Positions 1-8,601 of a DNA stretch of 32,172 nucleotides are shown here, in pieces (within the stretch, counting starts at the first letter, position 1; each line of letters begins with the position of its first letter). A program made the position numbers and the translations under genes. The stretch comes from Anaerobiospirillum sp. NML120448 (GTDB taxonomy: Bacteria > Pseudomonadota > Gammaproteobacteria > Enterobacterales > Succinivibrionaceae). Location: contig NZ_JALKIM010000040.1 in NCBI RefSeq assembly GCF_023050945.1, positions 1 through 32,172 of the forward strand, in the 5' to 3' direction. A model generated the notes under the pieces. The model saw nothing but the letters and a program-made list of their open reading frames with translations. It did no database searches and was not told the DNA's origin.

Positions 1-126
1 TGATGCCTATAAGCGTAGCAATAAGACCTTTGATCAAGCAATGACCTTCTTTGGCAAAAAAGGGTAATTTTAAAAGATCCTTGGTTTATTGCGCCTTTCA
101 AGGTTACCTAATATGCAGAGTTCAGG
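1..126 (+). mobile_element. 3' end of an insertion sequence with GGTTACC-type terminal repeat
   Basis: Bases 98-126 (AAGGTTACC, then ATGCAGAGTTCAGG) match the right end of the 182-bp repeats at 29430-29611 and 30839-31020 apart from a few bases in the middle. The IS ends at base 126; the other end and any target duplication are outside the window. Confidence 0.6.
2..67 (+). CDS. C-terminal tail of a transposase (partial)
   Basis: An open frame enters from the left edge and ends at TAA 65-67, giving 21 residues that finish in MTFFGKKG. Too little is present to assign a family by sequence. The identity is inferred from context: 59 bases after the stop lies a terminal repeat (98-126) that recurs as the ends of two complete 182-bp MITE copies near the right edge of the window. 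The tail therefore most likely belongs to the transposase of the autonomous element that mobilises those MITEs. The start lies outside the window. Confidence 0.5.
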   Translation, partial: DAYKRSNKTFDQAMTFFGKKG

Positions 127-130
127 TTTT

Positions 131-169
131 AACCAGCGTTAAAGGAAGGGGAATAAGTTAACGCTGGTT
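131..169. repeat. 12-bp perfect inverted repeat
   Basis: AACCAGCGTTAA (131-142) pairs with TTAACGCTGGTT (158-169) around a 15-nt loop. It lies downstream of the small minus-strand gene at 201-353 and five bases from the IS end at 126. No T-tract follows on either strand. It may be that gene's terminator with its T-run displaced by the IS, or simply the IS target. Confidence 0.5.
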
Positions 170-200
170 GAGCTGCTGCTTTTAGTTTAAAAGCATGTCT

Positions 201-353
201 TTAGCTTAGGGCTGAGAAGATAACTTGACTGGTAGTATAGTGCTCCTTAGTACTGTCATCATTTTCACTAGTAATTTGATAACTAGCAATTACGACAGAT
301 GCGCCAAAAAGGAAAACTAAAGAAATAATTACACCAGCAACAATTTTTAACAT
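201..353 (-). CDS. possible 50-residue single-pass membrane protein
   Basis: An ATG at 353-351 opens 50 codons ending in TAA at 201. Residues ~2-24 (LKIVAGVIISLVFLFGASVV) form one strong hydrophobic helix, followed by a polar Asp/Glu/Thr/Ser tail. A good sigma-70-like promoter (TTGCAG, 17 bp, TATATA) ends about 20 bp upstream, and AGG lies ~10 nt before the ATG. I do not recognise a family. Promoter, hydrophobic segment and clean termination support a real gene, but the short length keeps confidence moderate. The helix could alternatively be an uncleaved signal sequence. It sits next to an IS end, so it may be accessory DNA. Confidence 0.42.
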   Translation of the reverse strand: MLKIVAGVIISLVFLFGASVVIASYQITSENDDSTKEHYTTSQVIFSALS

Positions 354-374
354 TGAAATAGGCCTAAATAAAAG

Positions 375-403
375 TATATACAGCCAAGCAAGTTAAGCTG
401 CAA
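375..403 (-). promoter_or_regulatory. candidate sigma-70 promoter of the 50-residue membrane protein
   Basis: On the minus strand, TTGCAG (403-398) and TATATA (380-375) are separated by 17 bp. The predicted start would leave a very short leader before the ATG at 353. Confidence 0.4.
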
Positions 404-549
404 TAAGCAATGTAGTTAAAACAATGTTTAGTTAGCAATAGCGACTAAACTAGAAATAAAGTTTGTAAGCTCATATGAGCAAAATCTCAATAATTAACCA
501 GGCATATATTTAGCTCACTAATTAAAGAGATCTATCATAAAAATGTCTG

Positions 550-632
550 CTAACAAAAGTAGGCATGTGTAAAGGCATTGTGTTTAACAACCAGTAATAA
601 GATAAGAATCGCAATGCCTGAGGTTTTGTTAG
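550..632. repeat. nested inverted repeat in the spacer
   Basis: CTAACAAAA (550-558) pairs with TTTTGTTAG (624-632). Inside it AGGCATTG (573-580) pairs with CAATGCCT (612-619). Weaker symmetry (ATCTAT/ATGATA words) continues outside. Such layered symmetry fits a small decayed palindromic element or a folded RNA. No gene is visible in it. The rest of 354-1252 holds no convincing coding sequence. Confidence 0.4.
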
Positions 633-1121
633 TATCTATGATAACTCTTTTGTTGTATCAATGCTAGCTATATTTTTAAATAAGTTAAAAATATTGCTAA
701 AACCATTGGGCTTGATGAATAAATTAACATTAGTTACTTGTTCATATCAAGATAGCAAATTTGCCTCACAAGAATGGTAGTTTGTACTATGAGCAGAGCA
801 AAAAGCTTTTATTTTTCGCTATGTTACTAAGTAACAAATAATATGTGATCCATTTCACGAGATTTTGGGGCAGATAAAAAAATTTTTTTAAAGCACAACA
901 ATAGAGCACAATGGCATAAGAATGATGGTTTTCATACCAAAATAGCACAAAGTGCACGTGATAAAGTCCTATTAATCCAACTTTGCTAAAAGTTAGCGTG
1001 CTTTGTGTTCTTAATGTGCTTTGCACTTTTTATGAGGTAAGACTATAAATAAGGAATATGTAGGGTCAATCAAAAATAAGTTAAATGTTTGCTTGAGTTA
1101 AAAATGAAATTATAAAATGCG

Positions 1122-1170
1122 TTTGGCACTTGCTAAAAGCTCTAACTAAGAGATTTTAACAAGTGCCAAA
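1122..1170. repeat. 49-nt hairpin downstream of infA
   Basis: TTTGGCACTTG (1122-1132) pairs with CAAGTGCCAAA (1160-1170). The inner arms TAAAA/TTTTA and CTCT/AGAG extend the stem with single-base mismatches to a 5-nt loop. It lies 83 bp past the infA stop. It could be the transcript end of infA, although no clear T-tract follows on the minus strand. Confidence 0.5.
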
Positions 1171-1252
1171 GCTCAAAAGAATGCTCTTTTGTAAAAGGAA
1201 TTTCAGCGCTTAAGCCTAGTTCTTACTTTAAATTAAGTAAGAGCTATCAATA

Positions 1253-1471
1253 TTAACGGGCGCGGAAAGTAATACGACCTTTAGTTAAATCGTATGGAGT
1301 GATTTGTACAGTAACTTTGTCGCCAGTTAAGATACGAATGTAGTTCTTGCGCATCTTACCAGAGATATGAGCCATAACGATGTGGCCATTCTCAAGCTGA
1401 ACTCTAAAGGTGGTATTTGGCAGGGTTTCAAGAACGGTGCCCTGCATCTCAATGCTTTCTTCTTTTGCCAT
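1253..1471 (-). CDS. infA: translation initiation factor IF-1
   Basis: A 72-residue protein, the standard IF-1 length, starting [18 protein letters not shown] and ending KGRITFRAR. It is one S1-type OB-fold. The segment from Val-Gln-Leu-Glu-Asn-Gly to His-Ile-Ser-Gly-Lys-Met-Arg-Lys is the conserved RNA-binding part. IF-1 occupies the A site of the 30S subunit during initiation and stimulates IF-2 and IF-3. The gene stands alone on the minus strand, with ~400 bp of non-coding DNA upstream. No good Shine-Dalgarno precedes the ATG (the preceding bases are A/T only), so initiation may rely on an unstructured leader. Confidence 0.97.
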   Translation of the reverse strand: MAKEESIEMQGTVLETLPNTTFRVQLENGHIVMAHISGKMRKNYIRILTGDKVTVQITPYDLTKGRITFRAR

Positions 1472-1874
1472 AAAAAATGTATTTTGTAATCAACATCTGC
1501 GTTTAGGCTATGAAGCTAAATGCTTGAGCGCTAAACAAGTTAACAAACGGGCTTATGTTACGAAACTGCTAGCTTAAGCAGTGCGTTACCGTCTGGGTAA
1601 GTAAGTGTGCTTGACTATAAACTATAGTAAAAGTTTATCGTAAAGCCCATGAGTGACTAAAAGTCATTTATCAACTGCTTGGGTCGTTAAACCTAAGCTT
1701 ACAAAGAGCAGCAATAGATCTTAAAGCCAATTATTTAGAGTCATTGCAGCATCTTATTATTTGACCAGCATAATGTCCTTGAACAATTAAGGGCTATGCT
1801 TGTCAAACACGTGATTATATCATAATTGCTAAACTGCAAAACTAAAATTGATTTTTAAAATCTTAATTGCACTC
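1472..1874. other. spacer upstream of infA
   Basis: About 400 bp of AT-rich DNA that should carry the infA promoter and the transcript end of the FNT-family gene. Only short imperfect hairpins (for example GTGACTaaaAGTCAT) are visible. No gene is supported. Confidence 0.4.
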
Positions 1875-2579
1875 TTAGATGCGTTTGCTGCCATCTTTGC
1901 TAGTAGCTGCGCTAGCATTAATAACAGGAGCACTGTGATGTTCTTCTTGCTCACCAAACAAAGCAGGCACTGCGTGAGCTTCTGGATCATGTAAGAATTT
2001 AGTAAATACCCAAGAGCCAACACCATTACCTAACACAATTAAAGCAAGTCTAGTCCAATCTTGTACACTCATGTCTACTTTGCCCATAGCAAAGAAGCCG
2101 CAGTTGGCAACACAGTGCTCAAAGCCAGCTAACATAAAGAACATGATAGGGAGAATTACATAAAGAGGGTTTTTGCCTTTATTAAAGTTGTAGTAAGCAA
2201 TATGCATCATGGCACCGCAACCCATAGCTAAGATAAAAGATGAGAGCATGGTGTCATTGAGCTTTAGCTCAGTAACATGATGAATAGCACTTAGGTCAAT
2301 TCTGGTTAGGGTGAATAAATAGCCAGTAGCTGCACAGCCTAAACCATTGAGAATAAACATATAAATAAGGCGGAAGGTGGAGCTTGGAGTCCAGTCACCT
2401 ACTTTTCCTGTATAAAGGAAATAGCCTTTAATCATAATGGTGAGTAGGCCTAAGGAGAACAAACAAGAACCTACATATTTAACTGGGCTGGCCACATAAA
2501 TGACACAACCAAGGCCAATAAGAATACCAGCAAGAATAGATTTAACAGTGAATTGATAGAAAGTAGACTGCATTAACAT
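1875..2579 (-). CDS. formate/nitrite transporter (FNT) family membrane protein
   Basis: 234 residues with about six hydrophobic segments (roughly 10-30, 35-55, 68-90, 112-130, 138-155, 175-195). LAGILIGLG at 16-24 matches the first FNT signature. GFEHCVAN at 152-159 matches the second, including the pore histidine (His155) that family members such as FocA and NirC use for pH-gated anion passage. It is likely an inner-membrane channel for formate, nitrite, hydrosulfide or a similar small anion; the substrate cannot be read from sequence. It is shorter than FocA (~285 residues), with a His-rich polar C-terminus. ATG at 2579 is used; a second ATG lies two codons in. A palindromic operator-like site lies ~80 bp upstream, which would suit anaerobic control. 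Confidence 0.85.
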   Translation of the reverse strand: MLMQSTFYQFTVKSILAGILIGLGCVIYVASPVKYVGSCLFSLGLLTIMIKGYFLYTGKVGDWTPSSTFRLIYMFILNGLGCAATGYLFTLTRIDLSAIHHVTELKLNDTMLSSFILAMGCGAMMHIAYYNFNKGKNPLYVILPIMFFMLAGFEHCVANCGFFAMGKVDMSVQDWTRLALIVLGNGVGSWVFTKFLHDPEAHAVPALFGEQEEHHSAPVINASAATSKDGSKRI

Positions 2580-2660
2580 ATAAAAGTGCCTAAGCGCATG
2601 ATTAATTTAGCAGCCTAAATTGCTTGTAAATCGAAGAACCATAGTCCAAGCAAAGAGTAT

Positions 2661-2690
2661 TAGTGACAATTTTTATCACTATTTAGTGAT
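2661..2690 (-). promoter_or_regulatory. candidate operator upstream of the FNT-family gene
   Basis: Three alternating half-sites overlap here. TAGTGA (2661-2666) and TCACTA (2676-2681) are separated by 9 bp. ATCACTATTTAGTGAT (2675-2690) is itself a perfect palindrome around TT. The site lies 82-111 bp before the FNT-family start codon. It does not match the FNR (TTGAT-N4-ATCAA) or CRP (TGTGA-N6-TCACA) consensus exactly, so the regulator is unknown. Confidence 0.35.
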
Positions 2691-3435
2691 GGGGCTGCCT
2701 CTGATAAGCCTTAATAAACGACAAGAAAAGCCATAAATAAGCACTTATAAATAAAACTAAAGTCAAGTATTAGATCTTTGTTTTGCTATAGGTATTACTA
2801 TATTTAATGATTTTTCTTATCAGGGCTCTAAAACGGTGCGTATTTTAGCAAAGAGCAAAGCCAAAATCAGCAAAAAAGATTACCTATTTTTCACTTAGGC
2901 TATTTGGGGCAGGTTTTTCCTAAATTTGTCTTATCTGTAGCTTAAAAGAATCAAAGTTTCTACCCTGTGTTCATATGACGCTATGAGATGATCAGTTAAG
3001 TGATAGGTAAAAATGCAAATAATTTGCGTTTATTAACTCTTTGTTTAAAAAAATAATCTATTTTAAGAAAAAAACTTTGTAAAAATGGAATCTCGGGCTA
3101 ATTATTGGCTATAGATTGAGCTTTTTTTCTCAAGATTAAATAGGCTGTGCTATCATAATTTAATGTTGATTAGTTAAGTGCATGGTGCGCTTAGCAAGAA
3201 CAAACAAAAATCTATACATTAGGGCTGTTTTAGCCTTAATTCATGTTAAGAAGACAAGTTGTGAGTTTGTTGGCCTTTAAAACCGTTATAGCATTTAGGT
3301 TAGACAAATTCTTGAAAAGAGCTTTGGTTTACAAGTCAAAACAAGCAGATTGGTGATGACGCTTATTTAAGGTAAAGCTCTTTTGCAAATTCATAACTTT
3401 GGTATTTTTTGGATCGTCTGCTTGGAGAAAACTAA
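2691..3435. other. AT-rich divergent spacer between the FNT-family gene and fabB
   Basis: This stretch must contain the fabB promoter and possibly the FNT-family promoter. I see A/T runs but no convincing -35/-10 pair, hairpin terminator or coding frame. Confidence 0.35.
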
Positions 3436-4656
3436 ATGGCATTGCGTAAAGCAGTTATTACCGGTTTAGGAATAGTTGCTAGTATTGGTGTAGGTAAAGA
3501 GGCCGTACTAGAATCCTTACGACAAGGCCGTTCAGGCATAGTCAGAGAAGAAGAGTTTGCTCAAATGGGCATGCGCTCACAAGTAGCTGGTATGGTTAAT
3601 GTTGATTTTAAGGATTATATTGACCGTCGTGACTTACGCTTTATGGGTGAGGCTGCTGCTTATGCCTATATCGCTATGAAGGAAGCTATTGCTGACGCTA
3701 ACTTACAAGAGTCTGATGTTTCTAATGAGCGTACTGGCTTAATCGTAGGTTCTGGTGGTGGTTCTACCAAGGCTACTGTTGAGTCTGCTGATATCTTACG
3801 CTCTAAGGGTGTTAAGAGAATTGGCCCTTATGCAGTAACTAAGACCATGAGCTCAACAGCATCTGCTTGTCTTGCTACCCCATTTAAGATTAAAGGTGCT
3901 TCTTTCTCTTTAAGCTCTGCTTGTGCAACTTCAGCCCACTGTATTCAAGCTGCTTGTGATGAGATTGCTTTAGGCCGTCATGACATTATGTTTGCTGGCG
4001 GTGGCGAAGCCGCTGATTGGACTATTGCAAGTCTCTTTGATGCCATGGGAGCCTTATCAACTGGTTATAACGACACTCCTGAGTTAGCATCTCGTCCTTA
4101 TGACGCTCACCGTGATGGTTTTGTTATTGGCGCTGGTGGCGGTATTGTTGTGGTCGAGTCAGAAGAGCATGCTAAGGCTCGTGGCGCTAAGATTTATGCT
4201 GAGGTAGTAGGCTTTGGCGCAACCTCTGATGGTGCTGACATGGTTGCTCCATCTGGAGAAGGTGCAATGCGTTGTATGAAGCGTGCTTTAGCTACCTGCG
4301 ATACTCCTATTGACTATATCAACACTCACGGTACTTCAACTGTGTTAGGTGATAATAAGGAGCTTGAGGCTATCAAGGAAGTATTTGGTGATAAGTGCCC
4401 TCCTATCTCATCAACCAAGTCCATGACTGGCCACGCCTTAGGTGCAGCAGGCGTAAATGAGGCAATTTTCTCATTATTAATGATGGAAAATGGCTTCATT
4501 GCTCCATCAATTAACGTTCAAGAGCTTGATGAGTACGCCAAGGGCTTTGATATTGTAACCACCCGTCGTGATACTCCATTAACCACTGTTATGTCTAATA
4601 GCTTTGGTTTTGGTGGTACTAATGCCACCTTGATCTTACGTAAGTATCAAGGCTAA
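3436..4656 (+). CDS. fabB: beta-ketoacyl-ACP synthase I
   Basis: 406 residues, the same length as E. coli FabB, and alignable without gaps at the catalytic sites. Cys163 lies in [10 protein letters not shown], His298 in NTHGTST and His333 in [10 protein letters not shown]. The enzyme condenses malonyl-ACP with acyl-ACP in the cytosol and is the synthase needed for unsaturated fatty acid elongation. FabB-specific wording ([37 protein letters not shown]) favours FabB over FabF. GGAG lies 8 nt before the ATG. It is transcribed alone: ~850 bp of spacer upstream and a strong terminator ~27 bp downstream. Confidence 0.97.
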   Translation: MALRKAVITGLGIVASIGVGKEAVLESLRQGRSGIVREEEFAQMGMRSQVAGMVNVDFKDYIDRRDLRFMGEAAAYAYIAMKEAIADANLQESDVSNERTGLIVGSGGGSTKATVESADILRSKGVKRIGPYAVTKTMSSTASACLATPFKIKGASFSLSSACATSAHCIQAACDEIALGRHDIMFAGGGEAADWTIASLFDAMGALSTGYNDTPELASRPYDAHRDGFVIGAGGGIVVVESEEHAKARGAKIYAEVVGFGATSDGADMVAPSGEGAMRCMKRALATCDTPIDYINTHGTSTVLGDNKELEAIKEVFGDKCPPISSTKSMTGHALGAAGVNEAIFSLLMMENGFIAPSINVQELDEYAKGFDIVTTRRDTPLTTVMSNSFGFGGTNATLILRKYQG

Positions 4657-4682
4657 TTAGTAAGTTTGATTTAGCTTTTACG

Positions 4683-4724
4683 AAGGCAAAGTTTCAGTTG
4701 GAACTTTGCCTTTGTTTATTTTGA
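4683..4724 (+). terminator. fabB rho-independent terminator
   Basis: AAGGCAAAGTT (4683-4693) pairs perfectly with AACTTTGCCTT (4702-4712) around an 8-nt loop, followed by a T-rich tail. Confidence 0.85.
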
Positions 4725-4740
4725 GTATCTTAAAACTTAG

Positions 4741-4746
4741 TATAAT
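4741..4746 (+). promoter_or_regulatory. candidate -10 box upstream of rsuA
   Basis: A consensus TATAAT lies just after the fabB terminator and ~310 bp before rsuA. The -35 region is poor (TTGAGT at 14 bp spacing), so this is a weak prediction. Confidence 0.3.
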
Positions 4747-4859
4747 AGCGGCGCAAAGCTGCTCTTGCTCTATAGGCGCAGCTTGGCAAGCTAGGCCTTG
4801 TCTGCATTTTGGCAACGCCTGTATCTTGGCCTAATCTTAGGCTCTTAGGTGGGCAAAGG

Positions 4860-4986
4860 TAGGTTTGAAGCCTTGCTTAGGCGCAAGCTCAATCACAAGC
4901 TTAGGCTCAGGCTTAGGTGCAAGCTCAAGCTCAAGCTCAAGCTCAGGCTTGGGCGCAAGCGCAGGCGCAGGCTTGCGCTTGTGCCA
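4860..4986. repeat. degenerate hexanucleotide repeat tract (GCTCAA / GGCTTA / GCGCAA)
   Basis: The 127 bp before rsuA are built from related 6-mers: GCTCAA, GCTCAG, GCTTAG, GCGCAA and GCGCAG. A clean run of GCTCAA units lies near 4920-4945. The tract would be transcribed as the rsuA leader if the -10 box at 4741 is used. Slippage here could change leader length. Confidence 0.65.
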
Positions 4987-5053
4987 ATAATTAACAATAA
5001 GCTATAAGTTAGTCTTTTGAGACTTAATGACTCAAGGGCTAAAGGAAGGAAAA

Positions 5054-6112
5054 GTGGCTAAAACAGCAACTAAAGAAGTACAACGTTTAGACAAAATTGT
5101 CGCTCATTTAACTGGCTTATCACGTCAAAACGCAACTGCGCTTATCAAAAGCGGAGATGTGTTGGTTGATAATGAAGTAGTGTTAAATGCTGCTGGTAAA
5201 ATCAATATTAACTCAACCATTGTAATTGCTGGTTTTAATGATGCGGCGCTAGACGAAGATGAAAATGGGGTTGCTCTTAAGGCTAGTGAGGCTTTTGCTA
5301 AACGTGTCTTTATGCTAAATAAGCCTTATAACTTTGTATGTGCAGATCGTGATAAGAACCATTCTACTGTGCAATCAATTTTCCGTAATGAGCTTAATGT
5401 TGAAAATTTACATTGTGCAGGTCGTTTAGATATCGACACTACAGGTTTATTGATTGTTACCGATGATGGTGACTTAAACCATGAAATCACCTCTCCTAAA
5501 AAATCAGTAGATAAGGTCTATTTAGCTCGCCTTGATAGTCCTGTACCTCCAAGTGCAGTTAAGTCCTTTTTAAACGGTATTAAGCACCCTGAGGAAAAGA
5601 AGCGCTACCAGAGCGCTAAGCTTACTATTTTAGCAACCGAAGGTTTATGTGTAGATGAGCACTGGGCTGCCGTACAGCTTAGTGAAGGTCGCTATCATGA
5701 GGTCAAGCGCCTTTTTGAAATGGTAGGTTGTCAAGTAGTAGAGTTAGCTCGTGTTGCTATTGGTTCTTTAACCTTAAACGAAGAGCAGAGCTTATGCGAG
5801 TACGTAAGACTCTCAAGTGAGGAAATTGAAGCCTTATTTGCAAACCACGACTACACCTCAGATGAGCTTCTAGCCTTATTAGAGCGCTATAAGGACAATG
5901 TGCTCTCCTCCCGTTTAGCCTATGTACCAACCTCCTATCAAGAGCAGTTAAAACAGTCATCTTTAGGCGAGGTTAATACAGACTCTCAAGATAATAATGC
6001 TAACAACAACGAGTTTGATGAAGAACTCGAGGACGAGCTTGAGGGTGAGTACGAGTCTGATTCAGATAACTTTGACGACTTAGATGAAAACGGCGATTTG
6101 CGCATTTACTAA
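5054..6112 (+). CDS. rsuA: 16S rRNA pseudouridine synthase, RsuA family, with acidic C-terminal extension
   Basis: An S4 RNA-binding domain (RLDKIVAHLTGLSRQNATAL and following) precedes the RluB/E/F-RsuA catalytic domain. GRLDIDTTG carries the catalytic Asp, and the SEGRYHEVKRLF motif follows. It most resembles RsuA, which makes pseudouridine 516 in 16S rRNA, although RluF- and RluB-type enzymes share these motifs. About 90 residues after the domain form an Asp/Glu/Asn-rich tail, making it ~350 residues versus 231 in E. coli. I chose GTG at 5054 because AAGGAAGG lies just upstream; an ATG nine codons earlier (5027) has only a weak ribosome site. Confidence 0.85.
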   Translation: MAKTATKEVQRLDKIVAHLTGLSRQNATALIKSGDVLVDNEVVLNAAGKININSTIVIAGFNDAALDEDENGVALKASEAFAKRVFMLNKPYNFVCADRDKNHSTVQSIFRNELNVENLHCAGRLDIDTTGLLIVTDDGDLNHEITSPKKSVDKVYLARLDSPVPPSAVKSFLNGIKHPEEKKRYQSAKLTILATEGLCVDEHWAAVQLSEGRYHEVKRLFEMVGCQVVELARVAIGSLTLNEEQSLCEYVRLSSEEIEALFANHDYTSDELLALLERYKDNVLSSRLAYVPTSYQEQLKQSSLGEVNTDSQDNNANNNEFDEELEDELEGEYESDSDNFDDLDENGDLRIY

Positions 6113-6694
6113 CCCATTAAGAGCCATCTTAATTCGGGCATCTAAACGTCAGCTATCAAGTAAGCAAACCAGCTAGCTAGTCAGCCAACCAACCATCCAT
6201 CTCTTCTGCAAGCATGCTAAGTTGCTATCCTCTCTGCCTAAATGGTAGGCAGAGAGTAGTCCTACCAAATGCCTCACTTGCAAGCAGGCTAGCATGCTAA
6301 GTTGAGAAATCTATGTGCCTAGAGTTAGTTTTGCTAGGCCTTGCTCTTGGCTTTAGGCTAAGGCTAGAGCTTTGGAGGGATCGGCGTGTTGGGGCGAGCT
6401 AGGCTAGGGGATTGTGGAGGCTAGGAGAAATCTTATCAAGCTAAGTTAGGGCTAATTGTAGAGGTGATAATATTAAGGTAATGATTTTACAGGCAAACTT
6501 AGCCAAAATGTCTGTAATTAATTACATGCTTTGATTGTTTTCACTAACAACTAAACTTTAGTTTATAAGACCCGTAGCTCTCTAAGAATTATTTAGCAAG
6601 GTAATCTTACTAACATGCTCTTAGGCCTTAACAGAGCATAACTATGAGTCTCTAACTTATCGCAATCTAAGATAAGTATTGTTTAGGAGATGAT
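6113..6694. other. spacer between rsuA and the secreted four-Cys protein
   Basis: This stretch contains a repeat pair and hairpin (described separately) and A/T-rich DNA that should hold the promoter of the 6695 gene. No coding region is supported. Confidence 0.4.
6208..6304. repeat. direct repeats flanking an 11-bp hairpin
   Basis: GCAAGCATGCTAAGTTG (6208-6224) recurs with one change at 6288-6304. Between them CTCTCTGCCTA (6230-6240) pairs perfectly with TAGGCAGAGAG (6246-6256) around a 5-nt loop. No T-tract follows, so it is not an ordinary terminator. Confidence 0.55.
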
Positions 6695-7144
6695 ATGATG
6701 TCCAAATCTTTATGTTCCGCCCTTGTCCTTGGTTCTATGGTGCTTGCAAGCACTGCTTTTGCTGATAATAGCGCTAAAACAACAGACACTGACTTAGCTC
6801 CTGGCTATAGTGCTTGTATGGCTAAGGCTAAAAACGTTGATGATAAGTTGGTTTGCATTGATGATGCTGCTACTTATTTAAATAGCGTCATTGATAAAAA
6901 CTTTGCTGCTATTAAAGAAAAGTGCAAATCTACTACTCATGATCCAAGTGATTGCATGGAAGCTGCACAAAAAGCTCAAGAGGCCTATATTAACTACTAC
7001 GATATGATGGCTGTGATCGTAACTTACCTCAATCCAGATAATAGCGATACAGGTATGGCTCAAGTTAATGAAAAGCTCAACGAAATTAGTAAGTTCCAAG
7101 CTCAATTTACCGATATTAACTTTGATAATAAGAGCAAGAAATAG
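6695..7144 (+). CDS. secreted four-cysteine protein, LprI/DUF1311-like
   Basis: 149 residues with a classic signal peptide: Lys4, a hydrophobic core at ~6-20, and an AFA cleavage site before Asp24. The mature part has four cysteines (41, 54, 77, 87), enough for two disulfides in the periplasm. The segment AQKAQEAYINYYDM near 91-104 resembles the AQRAW-x-x-YRD signature of DUF1311/LprI lysozyme-inhibitor-like proteins, and the cysteine spacing is compatible. The match is partial, so the family call is tentative and the function unknown. AGGAG precedes tandem ATG codons at 6695 and 6698; the second gives slightly better spacing. It is a single gene with its own strong terminator. Confidence 0.75.
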   Translation: MMSKSLCSALVLGSMVLASTAFADNSAKTTDTDLAPGYSACMAKAKNVDDKLVCIDDAATYLNSVIDKNFAAIKEKCKSTTHDPSDCMEAAQKAQEAYINYYDMMAVIVTYLNPDNSDTGMAQVNEKLNEISKFQAQFTDINFDNKSKK

Positions 7145-7174
7145 TTAATTTCTAACTAATTAAGGCTCTTAAAG

Positions 7175-7211
7175 GCTCTATAGCTCTGCTCTATGGCTAT
7201 AGAGCTTTTTT
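7175..7211 (+). terminator. terminator of the secreted four-Cys gene
   Basis: GCTCTATAGC (7175-7184) pairs perfectly with GCTATAGAGC (7196-7205), followed by six T. Confidence 0.9.
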
Positions 7212-7435
7212 CGTTTTGGGGGTATAGCTTTAATTTATGAGCATTTATCGCACTTGCCTTAGTGCTCTCATGCTATGAGCGCTAGGCCACAAAATATATT
7301 TATCTTTTGTAATAGACTATGATCTTGTTTGATGATACAAGTTTTAGTAGGTTTGAGCCTCCATCTTGATTAGGGTATCTTAGAGGCGCTGCTTAATATT
7401 ACTTAAGAAATTTTGTTTATAGGGAGCTTTCAATA

Positions 7436-8392
7436 ATGGAAAAGATTGTTCACACCGATGCTATTGCCATCCCAAAAGAATACCCACTACCACGCCCAAG
7501 CTTTGAACACGAGTGGGTCTCTTATGAAACTACTACGCCTGAGCAATTAGTTGAGCGTGTGAAGGATGCTACCATCATCGTTACCAATAAGAGCCGTCTT
7601 ACTGCCGAGGTGTTAGCTCAATGTCCAAAGGTTAAGTTTATTGCTGAGTTAGCAACTGGCTATAACAACATTGATATTGATTACTGCAAAGAGCACGGTA
7701 TCGGTGTAGCTACTATTCAAGGTTATAGCACAGAGTCAGTAGCTGAGCATGCCATTACTATGATGTTGATGTTAGCCCGATCTATGCTCAAGACCCGTAA
7801 GGAAATGGAAAATGGCTTATGGATTGAGGCTAATTGCTTCTGCCAATTACCATATCCAATTGTTGATTTAAATGGTAAGACTTTAACCGTCATCGGCTCT
7901 GGTGCTATTGGTTCTCGCATTGGTCAGATTGCCAAGGCATTTAATATGACTGTCTTAAAGGCTGAGCACCGTGGTGCTAGCAGCGTTCGTGATGGTTATA
8001 CTCCTTTTGAGCAAGCTATTAGTGAGGCAGATTTTATTAGCGTAAATTGTCCTTTAAATGCTCAAACAACTGATCTCTTAACCAAAAAAGAGTTTGCTAC
8101 CATGAAAAAGAGCGTATGCATTATTAACAATGCTCGTGGTGGCGTGGTCAACGAGAGTGATCTAGTTGATGCTATTATCGATGGTGATATTGCAGGAGCT
8201 GCTGCTGACGTTGCTTCAGTAGAGCCTTTAACTACTGATCATCCATATGTAAAACTACAAAATAACGACAACTTCATTTTAACCCCTCACCAAGCTTGGA
8301 TGTCTCACGATTGCTTAGTAGCTTTAGTAAAGCAATTTGGTGAGAATATGGAAGCCTTCCATAAGGGTGAGTCTTTACGCCGTATTGTTTAG
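7436..8392 (+). CDS. D-isomer-specific 2-hydroxyacid dehydrogenase, glycerate dehydrogenase-like
   Basis: 318 residues with the fold of the D-2-hydroxyacid dehydrogenases. The NAD(P)-binding glycine motif GSGAIG is at 154-159. The catalytic triad is Arg234 (NNARGGVVNE), Glu263 (SVEPL) and His285 (LTPHQAW). Substrate-side ATGYNNID is at 73-80. The VLKAEHRG sequence after the second beta strand is typical of glycerate dehydrogenase/hydroxypyruvate reductase (HprA-like) members, so reduction of hydroxypyruvate to D-glycerate is the best guess. D-lactate or other 2-ketoacids remain possible. GGGAG lies ~9 nt before the ATG. It is a single gene bounded by terminators and is distinct from the longer serA in this window. 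Confidence 0.85.
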   Translation: MEKIVHTDAIAIPKEYPLPRPSFEHEWVSYETTTPEQLVERVKDATIIVTNKSRLTAEVLAQCPKVKFIAELATGYNNIDIDYCKEHGIGVATIQGYSTESVAEHAITMMLMLARSMLKTRKEMENGLWIEANCFCQLPYPIVDLNGKTLTVIGSGAIGSRIGQIAKAFNMTVLKAEHRGASSVRDGYTPFEQAISEADFISVNCPLNAQTTDLLTKKEFATMKKSVCIINNARGGVVNESDLVDAIIDGDIAGAAADVASVEPLTTDHPYVKLQNNDNFILTPHQAWMSHDCLVALVKQFGENMEAFHKGESLRRIV

Positions 8393-8425
8393 TTAAATTA
8401 GACTAGATTTAGTAATAATTTATAG

Positions 8426-8458
8426 AAGCTAGCATTTTCTTAAGTGCTAGCTTTTTTG
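8426..8458 (+). terminator. terminator of the hydroxyacid dehydrogenase gene
   Basis: AAGCTAGCA (8426-8434) pairs with TGCTAGCTT (8445-8453), followed by a T-run. Confidence 0.85.
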
Positions 8459-8601
8459 CTTTTTATTATCAGATTTATTTTATAATGAGCGCCAGTGTTG
8501 TGTGGTTTGGGTATGTTTTCTACAAAGAAAAGTAAGATTATCTGCCCTCCCTCCAGGCTTAATTAAAGTGCCATAGAAATTGATGATAAAGGGCTTAATT
8601 T

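Noticed and set aside
787-1026. 79-codon minus-strand open frame in the spacer upstream of the small membrane gene
   Set aside because: Composition is that of AT-rich spacer, with aromatic/Cys-rich residues, no ribosome site and no recognisable motif.
5757-5960. 67-codon minus-strand frame within rsuA
   Set aside because: It lies wholly inside a well-conserved gene and has no own signals.
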